A stretch of DNA of 64,000 bases from the NCBI RefSeq assembly GCF_902459645.1, contig NZ_CABPSK010000001.1, positions 372,001-436,000 of the forward strand. The letters run 5' to 3'. The position numbers and the translations under genes were made by a program. A model generated the notes under the pieces. It made no database searches. It was not told the origin of the DNA and saw only the letters and a list, made by a program, of their open reading frames with translations. This DNA comes from Pandoraea pneumonica. Lineage in GTDB: Bacteria > Pseudomonadota > Gammaproteobacteria > Burkholderiales > Burkholderiaceae. Of the stretch, positions 55,020 to 63,946 are shown piece after piece. Each line of letters starts with the position of its first letter. The stretch's first letter is position 1.

Positions 55020-56663
55020 TCAAGCGGCCAGCGCCAACGTCCCGTGCGACGGTGCGGCGGACATCGCAGTGGCCGTGCCTGCCGAAGCGTGGGCCGAATC
55101 GTAAGACGACAACCGGAACAGCGCGACCGACTCGCGCAGGCGCGCCGCTTGCGATTCCAGCGCGGCGGCGGCGGCCGAGGCTTCCTCGACGAGCGCCGCG
55201 TTTTGTTGCGTCATCTCGTCCATCTGCGTGACGGCCCCGTTGACTTGCTCGATGCCGCTGGATTGCTCGACGCTGGCGGCGGAAATCTCGCCCATGATGT
55301 CGGTCACGCGTTTGACCGACTGCACCACCTCGATCATCGTGGCACCCGCGCGCTCGACCAGACGCGTGCCAGCTTCGACACGGCTGCCCGACGCATCGAT
55401 CAATCCCTTGATTTCCTTAGCGGCTGCCGCGCTGCGCTGCGCCAGCGTGCGCACTTCACCGGCCACCACCGCAAAGCCACGACCCTGTTCACCGGCGCGG
55501 GCCGCTTCGACAGCCGCATTGAGCGCCAGGATGTTGGTCTGGAAGGCGATGCCGTCGATGACGGTGAGAATGTCGTTGACCTTCTGCGAGGCGTCCGAGA
55601 TGTCGCGCATCGTCGTCACCACTTCCTGCACCACTTCACCGCCGCGCGACGCGGTGTCGGACGCCGTCACGGCCAGTTGGCTCGCAGCACGCGCGTTTTC
55701 GGCGTTTTGCTTCACCACAGCGGTCAACTGCTCCATGCTGGCCGCCGTTTGTTCCAGCGACGAGGCTTGCGACTCGGTGCGTGCCGACAGATCGGCGTTG
55801 CCATCGGCAATTTCGCGTGCGCTGCCGTGAATGGCTTCCGTGCTCTCGCGCACGGTGCCGACCGTGCCCGCAATGCCGTCGCGCATGCGCCCGAGGGCGC
55901 CGAACAATTGGCCCATTTCGTTATTGGTACGCTGCTCCACGCGTTGGCTGAGGTCGCCCGCGGCCATGCGCTCGAAGTGCCCGATGGCTTCGCGAATCGG
56001 GCGCAGTACGGCGCGAGCGAGCATGGCGCGGCCCCACAGCGCCACGAGCAGTGCGATGACGAGCGTGACGCCCAACGCAATGCGCATCACGTTATAGCGC
56101 TGCTGCGCCGCCTCGAAGCGGTCTTTCTGACGCGCGATCTGAATGTCTTGCAACTCGCGCATGGGAGTGTCCAAGGCGTTATAGGCCGCCGGGGCGACAC
56201 GCGCCTGAATCTGGTGGAAGCCTGCCACGTCGCCCTGTTTCAGCGCATTCATCGCGGGGGTGATGACATTTTCGAAGAAGGCGCGGCGTTTCACGTCGGC
56301 GGTTTTGGCCAACTCCGCTTCTCGCGGATCGTCCTTGGGACGATTCAGATAATCCTTCCAGAGCGCATCGGACGCGGCGATGTATTGATTACCGCGCTTG
56401 AGCACCTTTTCCGATTCGTCGGGGTCGGCGCCGAGGCTGACATACGAGGCGAAAGTCGCCATCGAGAGCCGGGTACGAAGCATTTGTTCGCCCGTACCTT
56501 TGAGCTCGGCCAGGGCGGGGGTATCGTCCGTGGCCATTTTGCTCAGGGACTCGTTGCTGGAGCTGAGGGCTTGCAAGCCCAGCACGCTAACGAGGACGAG
56601 AACTGCACCAAGCAAACCAAGAACCAGTGTCAGGCTGGTCCGAATCGTCATGTTCTTATACAT
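55020..56663 (-). CDS. Methyl-accepting chemotaxis protein (4HB sensor, HAMP, MA domains)
   Basis: A 547-aa transmembrane chemoreceptor. A first membrane helix (about 10-30) precedes a four-helix-bundle type periplasmic domain (about 35-190); the second helix (about 190-210) leads to a HAMP domain (about 212-265). The signalling domain (about 270-530) has the hairpin tip EAARAGEQGRGFAVVAGEVRTLAQRSA, which binds CheA/CheW. The C terminus (GTLALAA) lacks the NWETF-type CheR tether. Two nearby ATGs (56663 and 56651) are possible. No che genes adjoin it; the ligand is unknown. Confidence 0.93.
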   Translation of the reverse strand: MYKNMTIRTSLTLVLGLLGAVLVLVSVLGLQALSSSNESLSKMATDDTPALAELKGTGEQMLRTRLSMATFASYVSLGADPDESEKVLKRGNQYIAASDALWKDYLNRPKDDPREAELAKTADVKRRAFFENVITPAMNALKQGDVAGFHQIQARVAPAAYNALDTPMRELQDIQIARQKDRFEAAQQRYNVMRIALGVTLVIALLVALWGRAMLARAVLRPIREAIGHFERMAAGDLSQRVEQRTNNEMGQLFGALGRMRDGIAGTVGTVRESTEAIHGSAREIADGNADLSARTESQASSLEQTAASMEQLTAVVKQNAENARAASQLAVTASDTASRGGEVVQEVVTTMRDISDASQKVNDILTVIDGIAFQTNILALNAAVEAARAGEQGRGFAVVAGEVRTLAQRSAAAAKEIKGLIDASGSRVEAGTRLVERAGATMIEVVQSVKRVTDIMGEISAASVEQSSGIEQVNGAVTQMDEMTQQNAALVEEASAAAAALESQAARLRESVALFRLSSYDSAHASAGTATAMSAAPSHGTLALAA

Positions 56664-56934
56664 ATTTATCGATGGAATGTGTGCCCGGGTCGCGGTGTGT
56701 GAGCGCGCGGCCTCCCCCGCCGGATGCTTCGAACAAGGCGGGTCATAGGGATTATCGGCAGATGAGACGCGGAACTTGAGCGGAATCGTCCGGGGGAATC
56801 CGAAAGCGTCCGCGCGCGCAAAAAAGATCGGAATTTGCGCAGTCTCAAGACGCTCGCCAAACGCCAGACTCGGGGCTGTTTCCGTTTATCAGTACGCCGA
56901 AGCGCTCACGGGCGCGATGAGGCGTCTTCACACG

Positions 56935-58401
56935 ATGACCCAGGAGAATCTCCCCGATGATGCACACGACCGTTGCCGCGACGAAGGGGCCGAAGATGCC
57001 GTCGACACGTTTCGTTTAGCGCTGGTGCACGAATTGCGCGCGCCGTTGCAGGTGCTGCAAGGGCAATTGGAGGGGCTGGCGGGAGACGCGGGCGATGGCG
57101 TGCGTGTCGATACCATGCGCGAGGCGCTGGATGTTTTGGCGCGGGTCGTGGACGATGTCCTGCAATTAGGGCAGGGGGGCGAGATGCAGTTGCCCCTTGC
57201 CGCCGAGCCTTTCGAGGTGCGGGCCAGCGTGGATGGTGAAGTCACGTTCTTTGCCGCGACGGCGCAAGCGAAAGGCTTGGCGCTGCACTGCGACATCGAC
57301 GACGAGGTGCCGGTCATGCTCGTGGGCGACGCCACGCGGTTGCGGCAGATCTTGCGCGTATTGCTGGCCAACGCACTCAAGTACACGGACGCGGGGGCGG
57401 TCCATGTACGGGTGTCGTGGCGAACGGCGCAGGCGCAGTTGATCCTCGACGTCGCCGATACGGGACCGGGCATTCCCGCCGAGGCGCAGAAAGCCATTTT
57501 TCGCGCGTTTTTCCGAGCACATCAGGATTCGGCAGGCACGGGGCTGGGGTTGTGGATCGCGCGCCGGTGGGCACACCGCATGGGCGGCGTGCTGGTCGCA
57601 GAGTCGCCAGTGAGCGGGGCGCATTTCCGTCTGTCGTTGCCGCTGCCACCGCATTCTTCGTTGCTGGTGGCGCCGCTGGCACATGTGGCACATGCAGCAG
57701 CCGTAGTCCCAATCGACGTTCAGCAGGGGTTGCGGGTGCTGGTGGTGGACGATCATCCCATCAACCGCCGTGTGCTGTGCGATCAATTGAGCGCACTAGG
57801 TTGTATGGCCCATGGCGTCGAAAGCGTGATGGAAGCCCTAGCGCATTGGACGTCGTGCGAAGTCGACGTGGTGCTGACCGATGTGCAGCTTGGGGAAGCG
57901 ACCGGGCTCGAGTTGGCGGGGGAATTACAGCAGCTGGCTGCTGTTCAGCATCGGCAGGTGCCGGTTGTGATCGCCGTCACCGGCTCGGTGATCGACGCGC
58001 GCTTGGCACGAGACGCTGGCATCGATGCCGTGCTGACGAAGCCGGTGTCGCGAGAACGCCTGCGGCAAGTACTTGCGGCGCGTTGGCCAGCGTTCGACGG
58101 TTCGCCGCGAGGTGTGACCTCCCCACTCAGCCATGCCGCACCAGCCTCGGATAGGCCGTGCAAAGCAGCTCAACCGCTGCGCGACGATGCCCAAGCCCGG
58201 GGCATCATGCGCAAAGAAATGGCAAACGATATGGCCAGCTTTCGGCGTTTGCTCATGCGGCGGCGCGAGGGCGATCTTGATGCGGCGCAGCTGTTGCTGC
58301 ATCGGATGCAGGGGGCTTGCCGCATGTTCGGCGATCCCGAGTTGCTGGCACTTTGCGAGGTGCTTGCCGCAAAGCTGACTGCCCGCCGCGCGAAGTCATG
58401 A
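56935..58401 (+). CDS. Soluble hybrid sensor kinase (HisKA-HATPase-receiver-HPt) without sensor domain
   Basis: A 488-aa hybrid kinase. The phospho-accepting His32 lies in LALVHELRAPL; the ATPase domain has NALKYTDAG (N box), DVADTGPGIP (G1) and GTGLGLWIARR (G2). A receiver domain (about 262-385) has LRVLVVDDHPINRR, the phosphorylatable Asp in VLTDVQLG and the conserved Lys in LTKPVS. The C-terminal 75 residues resemble an HPt domain, with His in LLHRMQGACRMFG. No transmembrane helix or input domain is present. ATG 56935 is my choice; 56917 or the open frame from 56776 are alternatives. Divergent from the chemoreceptor gene (271 bases). Confidence 0.88.
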   Translation: MTQENLPDDAHDRCRDEGAEDAVDTFRLALVHELRAPLQVLQGQLEGLAGDAGDGVRVDTMREALDVLARVVDDVLQLGQGGEMQLPLAAEPFEVRASVDGEVTFFAATAQAKGLALHCDIDDEVPVMLVGDATRLRQILRVLLANALKYTDAGAVHVRVSWRTAQAQLILDVADTGPGIPAEAQKAIFRAFFRAHQDSAGTGLGLWIARRWAHRMGGVLVAESPVSGAHFRLSLPLPPHSSLLVAPLAHVAHAAAVVPIDVQQGLRVLVVDDHPINRRVLCDQLSALGCMAHGVESVMEALAHWTSCEVDVVLTDVQLGEATGLELAGELQQLAAVQHRQVPVVIAVTGSVIDARLARDAGIDAVLTKPVSRERLRQVLAARWPAFDGSPRGVTSPLSHAAPASDRPCKAAQPLRDDAQARGIMRKEMANDMASFRRLLMRRREGDLDAAQLLLHRMQGACRMFGDPELLALCEVLAAKLTARRAKS

Positions 58402-58435
58402 GCGCGATGTCGATCACCGTGCAGCCGACGAAGTA

Positions 58436-59098
58436 TCAGGCGCGTTTCGACCCTTGGCGTCGCAGCACCATGTGCGAGGCCTTTTCCGTCGGCACGAATT
58501 CGGCGCATTCGTATCCCAGCGCGCGCAAGTCGATGCCTTCGAACAGCGGTTCGCCGCGACCGAGCAGAATCGGGGAAATGGCGATGTGGAGCTCGTCGAT
58601 CAGCCCTTCACGGAGAAATTGCCGGATCGTGGCTGCGCCGCCGCCGATTCTCACATCCTTACCGGCCGCCGCTTCGCGCGCACGCTCGAGGGCCTCGTGA
58701 ATACCGCCGGTCACGAAGTGGAACGTGGTGCCGCCTTCCATCGCGAGGTCGGGCCGCGCGTGATGCGTCAAGACGAAAACGGGAACGTGATACGGGGGGC
58801 TGTCACCCCACCAGCCTTTCCATGCGTCGTCGGGCCAATCGCCGCGGATCGGGCCGAACATGTTTCGGCCGAGAATCCAGGCCCCGACGTTTTCGAAACT
58901 GCGCGCGGCGAAATCGTCGTCAACCCCGGTAGTGCCGCCGTCTTTGCCGAACAGCGACTTCTGGAACGTGCGCGTTGGCACGAGCCATTGGTGCAAGTCT
59001 GTCCCGCCGATGCCGAGCGGGTTGTTGAGGTCTTGATTCGGCCCGGCGCCGTAACCGTCGAGCGAGAGGGTGAAGCCATTGACGCGAACGCGTGTCAT
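58436..59098 (-). CDS. Dihydrofolate reductase / RibD C-terminal-like family protein
   Basis: A 220-aa protein of the RibD_C/DHFR-like superfamily. It starts MTRVRVNGFTLSLDGYGAGPNQ, has WILGRNMFGP, VFVLTHHARPD, FHFVTGGIHEALERA and the GGGAATIRQFL nucleotide-contact segment, and ends in ISPILLGRGEPLFEG. It likely uses NADPH; the substrate is unknown. Standard length and intact. Confidence 0.88.
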   Translation of the reverse strand: MTRVRVNGFTLSLDGYGAGPNQDLNNPLGIGGTDLHQWLVPTRTFQKSLFGKDGGTTGVDDDFAARSFENVGAWILGRNMFGPIRGDWPDDAWKGWWGDSPPYHVPVFVLTHHARPDLAMEGGTTFHFVTGGIHEALERAREAAAGKDVRIGGGAATIRQFLREGLIDELHIAISPILLGRGEPLFEGIDLRALGYECAEFVPTEKASHMVLRRQGSKRA

Positions 59099-59179
59099 CC
59101 GTTGCCTCCGTTCTTGCGACTAAATACCGTCGCCGTCGCTACCTCGGTTACCGCTGCCGGTAGACTCCGGCAGGGGCGC

Positions 59180-59833
59180 TCAGAGGTAGCGGCAGACGGC
59201 GAGGTAGTGGCACGCCGTGCCGCCGATGGCGAACAGGTGCCAGACGAGGTGCCCGAACTTGATGTGTCCGTCGAGCGAGTAGAAGATGGCGCCCACGGTG
59301 TACGCGACGCCACCGGCGTAGAGCCAGCCCGCGCCGGGCCCCGGAATAGCCGCCAGCACCGGTCCGGCGACCAGCACCGCCACCCAGCCCAGGCCGATGT
59401 AGAGCAGTGTCGAGACGAGGGGCCGATCGAGCAGGCCGAGGGCTTTGGCGATCAGCCCCGCGAGCGCCATCGTCCACACGCCGGTGAGCAAAGGCCAGCC
59501 CCACGGGTCGTGCAGAATTTTGACGGTGAACGGGGTGTAAGTCCCAGCAATGAAAAGAAAGATGGCGCAATGGTCCACGCGCATGAACACGCGCTTGGCG
59601 CGTCCGTCGGGCAGACCATGGTAGAGCGCAGACGAGAGGTAGACCACCACCATCGTGGCCGCAAACACGCCGATGCCGATCTGCTGCGCTACCGTCGGCA
59701 ACGACGTCAGAGGCGCGCGGACTGCACCGAAAAGAAAGGGAATGGCCGCCAACGCCGCCAGACACGCGAGTCCGTGGCTGATGCTGTTGGCGACCTCTTC
59801 ACTGCGAGTCTGTGCGCGTGCCTGAGCCTTCAT
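59180..59833 (-). CDS. Hemolysin III / YqfA family membrane protein
   Basis: A 217-aa PAQR-related membrane protein with about seven helices. Characteristic residues are SISHGLACLAALAA near the N terminus, SSALYHGL, RVDHCAIFLFIAGTYTPF with conserved Asp/His, and the terminal GHLVWHLFAIGGTACHYLAV block. Despite the family name, hemolytic activity is usually not shown. ATG 59833 overlaps the stop of the peroxiredoxin gene by four bases, so the two are coupled. Confidence 0.92.
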   Translation of the reverse strand: MKAQARAQTRSEEVANSISHGLACLAALAAIPFLFGAVRAPLTSLPTVAQQIGIGVFAATMVVVYLSSALYHGLPDGRAKRVFMRVDHCAIFLFIAGTYTPFTVKILHDPWGWPLLTGVWTMALAGLIAKALGLLDRPLVSTLLYIGLGWVAVLVAGPVLAAIPGPGAGWLYAGGVAYTVGAIFYSLDGHIKFGHLVWHLFAIGGTACHYLAVCRYL

Positions 59834-60387
59834 GCCGGATGCGCTGCGCGCCACTTACGCACAGCTTCAAGCGTATTGGCCACGTGTTTGTCCGGATCGA
59901 GACTCACGTAGCTGTAAATGATCTTGCCGTCGGGCGCGATGACGTACGAGACGCGGTTGGCTAGATCGGGCTTGAGCGCGAGCACGGCGTCGTAGGCGCG
60001 CATGATGTGCTGGTCCGTATCGGCCGCGACCGCGAACTTGCTGCGGCATTCCGACACCGAGAATTTATTGAGCGTCTCGATGTTGTCGTGCGACACGCCA
60101 ATGACCGTGGCACCCATCGACTTGAACGTATCGGTGGCTTCGGCGAAGTCGTGTGCTTCGATCGTGCAGCCCGTGGTGAAGGCGGCAGGATAGAAGTACA
60201 GGACGACCGGTCCCTTCTTGAGCGCATCGGCCAGCGAGAACGAGAACACTTGCCCGCCAAGCGATGCCTGTGCGGTGAAGTCCGGCGCGCTGGCGCCATT
60301 CTTCAAGGCCGCGTGCGCGGGGATGAAACACCAGGCCGTCACGCCAAGAATGGCGGCTGCGGCGGTCATTCCGAACCAACGTTTCAT
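59830..60387 (-). CDS. Exported peroxiredoxin (AhpC/TSA, Bcp-like)
   Basis: A 185-aa thioredoxin-fold peroxidase. A signal peptide (about 1-26, ending PAHA) indicates export to the periplasm, unlike cytosolic Bcp. The peroxidatic cysteine is in FYPAAFTTGCTIEAHDF (PxxxTxxC motif); a second cysteine in VSECRSKF may resolve it. The rest of the Prx fold (TVIGVSHDNIETLNKF, FAVAADTDQHIM, SYVIAPDGKIIYSY) is complete. GGGAG precedes ATG 60387. Confidence 0.9.
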   Translation of the reverse strand: MKRWFGMTAAAAILGVTAWCFIPAHAALKNGASAPDFTAQASLGGQVFSFSLADALKKGPVVLYFYPAAFTTGCTIEAHDFAEATDTFKSMGATVIGVSHDNIETLNKFSVSECRSKFAVAADTDQHIMRAYDAVLALKPDLANRVSYVIAPDGKIIYSYVSLDPDKHVANTLEAVRKWRAAHPA

Positions 60388-60515
60388 GCAAGGCTCCCGG
60401 AACACATGTGAAGATTTTCTAAGAATAGAGGCTTGCGCAGGCACTGTCCAACGGATGTGACGCGGGTGACAGTCTACTGTCGGGTTCGTGACACGAATGG
60501 GGCATTTGGCGCTCA

Positions 60516-60541
60516 GGCTCAAGTGGCTCAAGTGGCTCAAG
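60516..60541. repeat. 9-base tandem repeat at the Lrp gene 3' end
   Basis: GGCTCAAGT is repeated about 2.9 times. The last copy holds the Lrp-family stop codon (minus strand TGA). Confidence 0.8.
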
Positions 60542-61010
60542 CGCCTTGCGATCCGATCGGCAACACGGTCGTCGATTTGATCTGCGAGAGGGCGATCATC
60601 GAGTTCACCTCCTGCACCATCGGCAGCTGCGACAGCCGTTCGAAGAAAAAGCGCTCGTAGGCCTCGACGTCGCGCGTGACGATGCGCAACAGAAAGTCGA
60701 CGTTGCCCATGAGCACGTGACATTCGAGTACCTCGGGAAAGTCCTGAATGGCCTTCGAAAACTCGGGGAGGGCGTTTCGGTTGTGACCGGCCAGCTTCAC
60801 GTGGGCGAACAGCATCACGTTCAGGCCGACTTTCTTGCGATCGACCAGGGCGACACGCCGCTCGATGATGCCCTCGGCGTCGAGCCGGTCGATGCGCCGC
60901 CAGCACTGCGACTGCGACAGGCCGATCTGCTCACCGATCTGCGCCGCCGACAGCGAGGCATCCTTTTGCAGGATTGCGAGAATTTTCTCGTCGAATGCAT
61001 CTAGTTGCAT
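60537..61010 (-). CDS. Lrp/AsnC family transcriptional regulator
   Basis: A 157-aa regulator with an N-terminal helix-turn-helix (about 6-60: DEKILAILQKDASLSAAQIGEQIGLSQSQ) and a C-terminal RAM domain (about 70-150) that binds amino acids. It is divergent from an acetolactate-synthase-like gene across 163 bases of AT-rich DNA, an arrangement suggesting that it controls that gene and itself, as Lrp does for ilvIH in E. coli. Effector unknown. Confidence 0.93.
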   Translation of the reverse strand: MQLDAFDEKILAILQKDASLSAAQIGEQIGLSQSQCWRRIDRLDAEGIIERRVALVDRKKVGLNVMLFAHVKLAGHNRNALPEFSKAIQDFPEVLECHVLMGNVDFLLRIVTRDVEAYERFFFERLSQLPMVQEVNSMIALSQIKSTTVLPIGSQGA

Positions 61011-61173
61011 GATCGATTCCTCGTAATTTGAATTTAAGAATGAATCATGTGAAATTGATGCGATTCTGTCAATGTTACGCGAAGCAATTACCCGCGCCTC
61101 GCTTTAAGCTTGAGGCTAGTTTGTTGCCGCTATTGCAACCGTTCGTCTGAAACTGCCGGAAAACCACCCGCCC
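61011..61173. promoter_or_regulatory. Divergent promoter region of the Lrp regulator and TPP enzyme
   Basis: 163 bases, AT-rich next to the regulator (around 61,020-61,075), with imperfect dyads such as TTTGAATTTAAGAAT. Suitable as an Lrp-type control region; no site is defined with confidence. Confidence 0.45.
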
Positions 61174-63003
61174 ATGAAACTCGATCTGTCTCTGCCTGCC
61201 GCCGAAACTGCCACCGGCGCTGTCGCCCAGCCCGTCGCCCCGTTGTCCGCCAAAGGCGCGGACCTGATTGCGCGCACGCTGGTAGAGATTGGCGTCGATA
61301 CGGTGTTCTGCTACCCGGGCGGTGCCAATCTCGAGATGCTCGATGCGCTCTCGCGCGTGTCGATCACGTTGGTGCGCACCGAACACGAGCAAGGCTCGGT
61401 CTTCGGCGCTCAGGGTTATGCCCGTGCCACGGGCAAGCTCGGCGTCTGTCTGGCCACCTCGGGGCCGGGCGCCACCAATCTCGTGACCGGCATTGCCGAC
61501 GCCGCCAGCGACTCCGTGCCGATCCTTGCCATCACTGGCAACGTCGCCACCCATTGGCTCGGTAAAAACGCCTTTCAGGAAGTGGATATCGTCGCCATCA
61601 CCAAGCCGGTGACCAAGCTCGCCCGCCAAGTGCGCGAAGCCCGTGACATCCCGGCGGCGCTGCGTGAAGCCGCCACCTGCGCGTTGGCGGGCCGCCCCGG
61701 CCCTGTGCTGGTGGACTTCCCGAAGGACATTCAACAGGCGCGTCCCGACCAGCCGACCGACAAGCGCTTCACTGCGCCCGTCCCGGCGGGGATGAGCGAT
61801 GAGACGGCCCAGCGCATCGCGGCCTTGCTCGCCAAGAGCGAGCGCCCGGTCATCTACGCCGGTGGCGGGGTGATCGCCTCGGGGACCAGCGACCGCCTCA
61901 AAACGTTGGCCGAAGCCCTCAACTGCCCGGTAGCGCTCACGATGATGGGGCTGGGCGCCATGCCCGACGACCATCCGCTGCTGCTCGGCCCGCTGGGCAT
62001 GCACGGGGCATATGCCGCGAACGTGGCCGTGAACGAAGCGGATCTGGTGCTGGCGCTGGGCGTGCGTTTCGACGACCGGGTGATCGGCGATCCGGCATCG
62101 TTTGCGCGGCACGCGAAGATCGTCCATATCGACGTGGACGCGGCGGAAATCGGCAAGAACAAGCCGGTGACGCTCGGCGTGCATGCCGACTTGCGCGATG
62201 CCTTCAGTGGCTTGCTGGCGCATGCCACCCGGCGCGACGTGCCGGATTGGCACGCCTATCTGCAAAATCACCGCGCCGCGCATCCGCTGCGTGCGCCGGT
62301 TGCCGCCGTATCCGCAGAAGACAGCGACGCAGGCGTGCTCACCGGCGTGGACGTGATCGCAGCCTTGGCGGCGTTGCTTCCGCCCGAAGCCGTGGTGACG
62401 ACCGGCGTGGGCCAGCATCAGATGTGGGCGATGCAGCATCTGCGCCTGCGCGAGCCGCGCACGTTCCTGTCCAGCGCCGGGTTCGGCACCATGGGCTTCG
62501 GCCTGCCTGCCGCCATTGGCGCGAAGGTGGCCTTGCCCGATGTCCCCGTGATCGATATCGACGGCGATGGCAGTCTGAATATGTCCGTCAACGAGCTTTC
62601 CACCTGCCGCCGCTACGGGCTGGGTGTGAAGGTGCTGGTGATCAACAACCAGTGGCTCGGCATGGTGCGTCAGTGGCAGGACATGATCTATTCGCGCAAC
62701 CGCGTCGCGTCGTCGCTCGCCGACCCGAATGCGCCGCAAGGCGCCGACGACGGCCGCCCGTACCCCGATTTCGTGACGATTGCCGCGGGCTACGGCGTGG
62801 CGGGGGCCCGCGTCACGCGTGCCGAGGAACTGCCGGCGGCGCTGGCCCGGATGCTGGCCGATCCGAGCGAGCCGTATCTGCTCGACGTGCTGGTCGCCCG
62901 TGAGGACGACGTCTACCCGATGATCCCAGCCGGAAAGTCGTACCGCGACGTCGTGTTCGGGCCGGGCCAGAGCGCGGGTCCGATCGCGGCAGGGGCCTTC
63001 TGA
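61174..63003 (+). CDS. Acetolactate synthase-like thiamine pyrophosphate enzyme
   Basis: A 609-aa TPP-dependent enzyme of the acetohydroxyacid synthase/pyruvate oxidase family. The N-terminal domain has VFCYPGGANLEMLDAL and the catalytic Glu72 in RTEHEQGSVFGAQGYARATG-type sequence. The central FAD/Rossmann-like domain and the C-terminal domain follow; the TPP-binding motif DGDGSLNMSVNELSTC...NNQ lies near 465-490. A leader of about 25 Ala/Pro-rich residues precedes the fold. No ilvH/ilvN small-subunit gene is next to it, so it may be a catabolic acetolactate synthase or a related carboligase. ATG 61174 is divergent from the Lrp gene. Confidence 0.86.
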   Translation: MKLDLSLPAAETATGAVAQPVAPLSAKGADLIARTLVEIGVDTVFCYPGGANLEMLDALSRVSITLVRTEHEQGSVFGAQGYARATGKLGVCLATSGPGATNLVTGIADAASDSVPILAITGNVATHWLGKNAFQEVDIVAITKPVTKLARQVREARDIPAALREAATCALAGRPGPVLVDFPKDIQQARPDQPTDKRFTAPVPAGMSDETAQRIAALLAKSERPVIYAGGGVIASGTSDRLKTLAEALNCPVALTMMGLGAMPDDHPLLLGPLGMHGAYAANVAVNEADLVLALGVRFDDRVIGDPASFARHAKIVHIDVDAAEIGKNKPVTLGVHADLRDAFSGLLAHATRRDVPDWHAYLQNHRAAHPLRAPVAAVSAEDSDAGVLTGVDVIAALAALLPPEAVVTTGVGQHQMWAMQHLRLREPRTFLSSAGFGTMGFGLPAAIGAKVALPDVPVIDIDGDGSLNMSVNELSTCRRYGLGVKVLVINNQWLGMVRQWQDMIYSRNRVASSLADPNAPQGADDGRPYPDFVTIAAGYGVAGARVTRAEELPAALARMLADPSEPYLLDVLVAREDDVYPMIPAGKSYRDVVFGPGQSAGPIAAGAF

Positions 63004-63077
63004 GTCACGGCTGGTAGGCATTCCCGTGGGGTGGGAATTGACTGCCATGCGCTTGCCACGTCGCGAGAGCGCAACGA

Positions 63078-63103
63078 GAAAACCCGCTACGGCGGGTTTT
63101 TTT
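63078..63103 (+). terminator. Rho-independent terminator after the TPP enzyme
   Basis: AAAACCCGC, a short TACG loop, then GCGGGTTTTTTT, about 75 bases past the stop. Confidence 0.85.
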
Positions 63104-63166
63104 CGTTTCGAGGGCGCCGAGGAGTATCATTGCGAACTTTTACGAATTCTCGCCAAGGAAATCAAC

Positions 63167-63946
63167 ATGTTGACGAAGCGCCTCGTGCTGGCCGCCGCCT
63201 GTTTTCTGACGACCTTCGCCGCGGTGCCGGCAGTTCAGGCCGCCGATCCCACGTACACCGTGGGTGCCGGCGGTACCTATCGTCCGTTCGAGTTCGAAAC
63301 GCCGCAAAAAGAGCTGGTCGGCTTCGATATCGACGTCATCAAGGCGATCGGCAAGGCTGGCGGGTTCAATGTGAAGCTGGTCAGCACCCCGTGGGAAGGC
63401 ATCTTCGCCACGCTCGACCAGGGCGATCGCGACATCATCATTTCCGGCATCACCATCACCGACAAGCGTCGTGAAATGGTCGACTTCTCGGCCCCGTACT
63501 TCCCGGCCGATCAGGTCATCATCACGTCGCCGGGCTCGAAGGTCGCCAATCTGGCCGATCTGAAGAAGCTGCAAGTGGGCGTGGTCAATTCGAGCACTGG
63601 CGACATCGCCGTCTCGGAAGAACTGGGACGCGCCAGCACCTCGATTCGCCGCTTCGACAACACGCCGCTCATGCTCGAAGAGCTGTATCGCGGTGGCGTC
63701 GACGCCGCCGTGGGCGACGTGGGCGTGATCAAGTTCTATATCAAGAGCCACCCGGAAAAGCCGTTCAAGCTCGTCTACGACAGCAAGTTCAAGCGCCAGT
63801 ACTTCGGTATTGCCGTCAAGAAGGGCAACAAGGTCGCGCTCGACAAGATCAACACGGGTCTGAAGAAGATCGTGGCCGACGGCACCTACGCCAAGATCTA
63901 TAAGCAGTGGTTCGACGCGGACGTGCCGACGCTGCCGCAACAATAA
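63167..63946 (+). CDS. Amino-acid ABC transporter substrate-binding protein (family 3)
   Basis: A 259-aa periplasmic binding protein. Signal peptide about 1-24 (ending VQA). The mature protein has the SBP_bac_3 pattern: YTVGAGGTYRPFEF, GFDIDVIKAIGKAGG, the WEGIFATLDQGDRDIIISGITIT hinge-proximal block, VDFSAPYF, and KQWF at the C-terminal end. Family members bind polar amino acids such as Gln, Arg, His or cystine. Its permease and ATPase are not in the window (it ends 54 bases further on). AAGGAAA precedes ATG 63167. Confidence 0.92.
   Translation: MLTKRLVLAAACFLTTFAAVPAVQAADPTYTVGAGGTYRPFEFETPQKELVGFDIDVIKAIGKAGGFNVKLVSTPWEGIFATLDQGDRDIIISGITITDKRREMVDFSAPYFPADQVIITSPGSKVANLADLKKLQVGVVNSSTGDIAVSEELGRASTSIRRFDNTPLMLEELYRGGVDAAVGDVGVIKFYIKSHPEKPFKLVYDSKFKRQYFGIAVKKGNKVALDKINTGLKKIVADGTYAKIYKQWFDADVPTLPQQ

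Noticed and set aside
61075-63048. Minus-strand frame of about 657 codons opposite the TPP enzyme
   Set aside because: His/Arg/Gly-rich, no domain, and overlaps a complete acetolactate-synthase-like gene.
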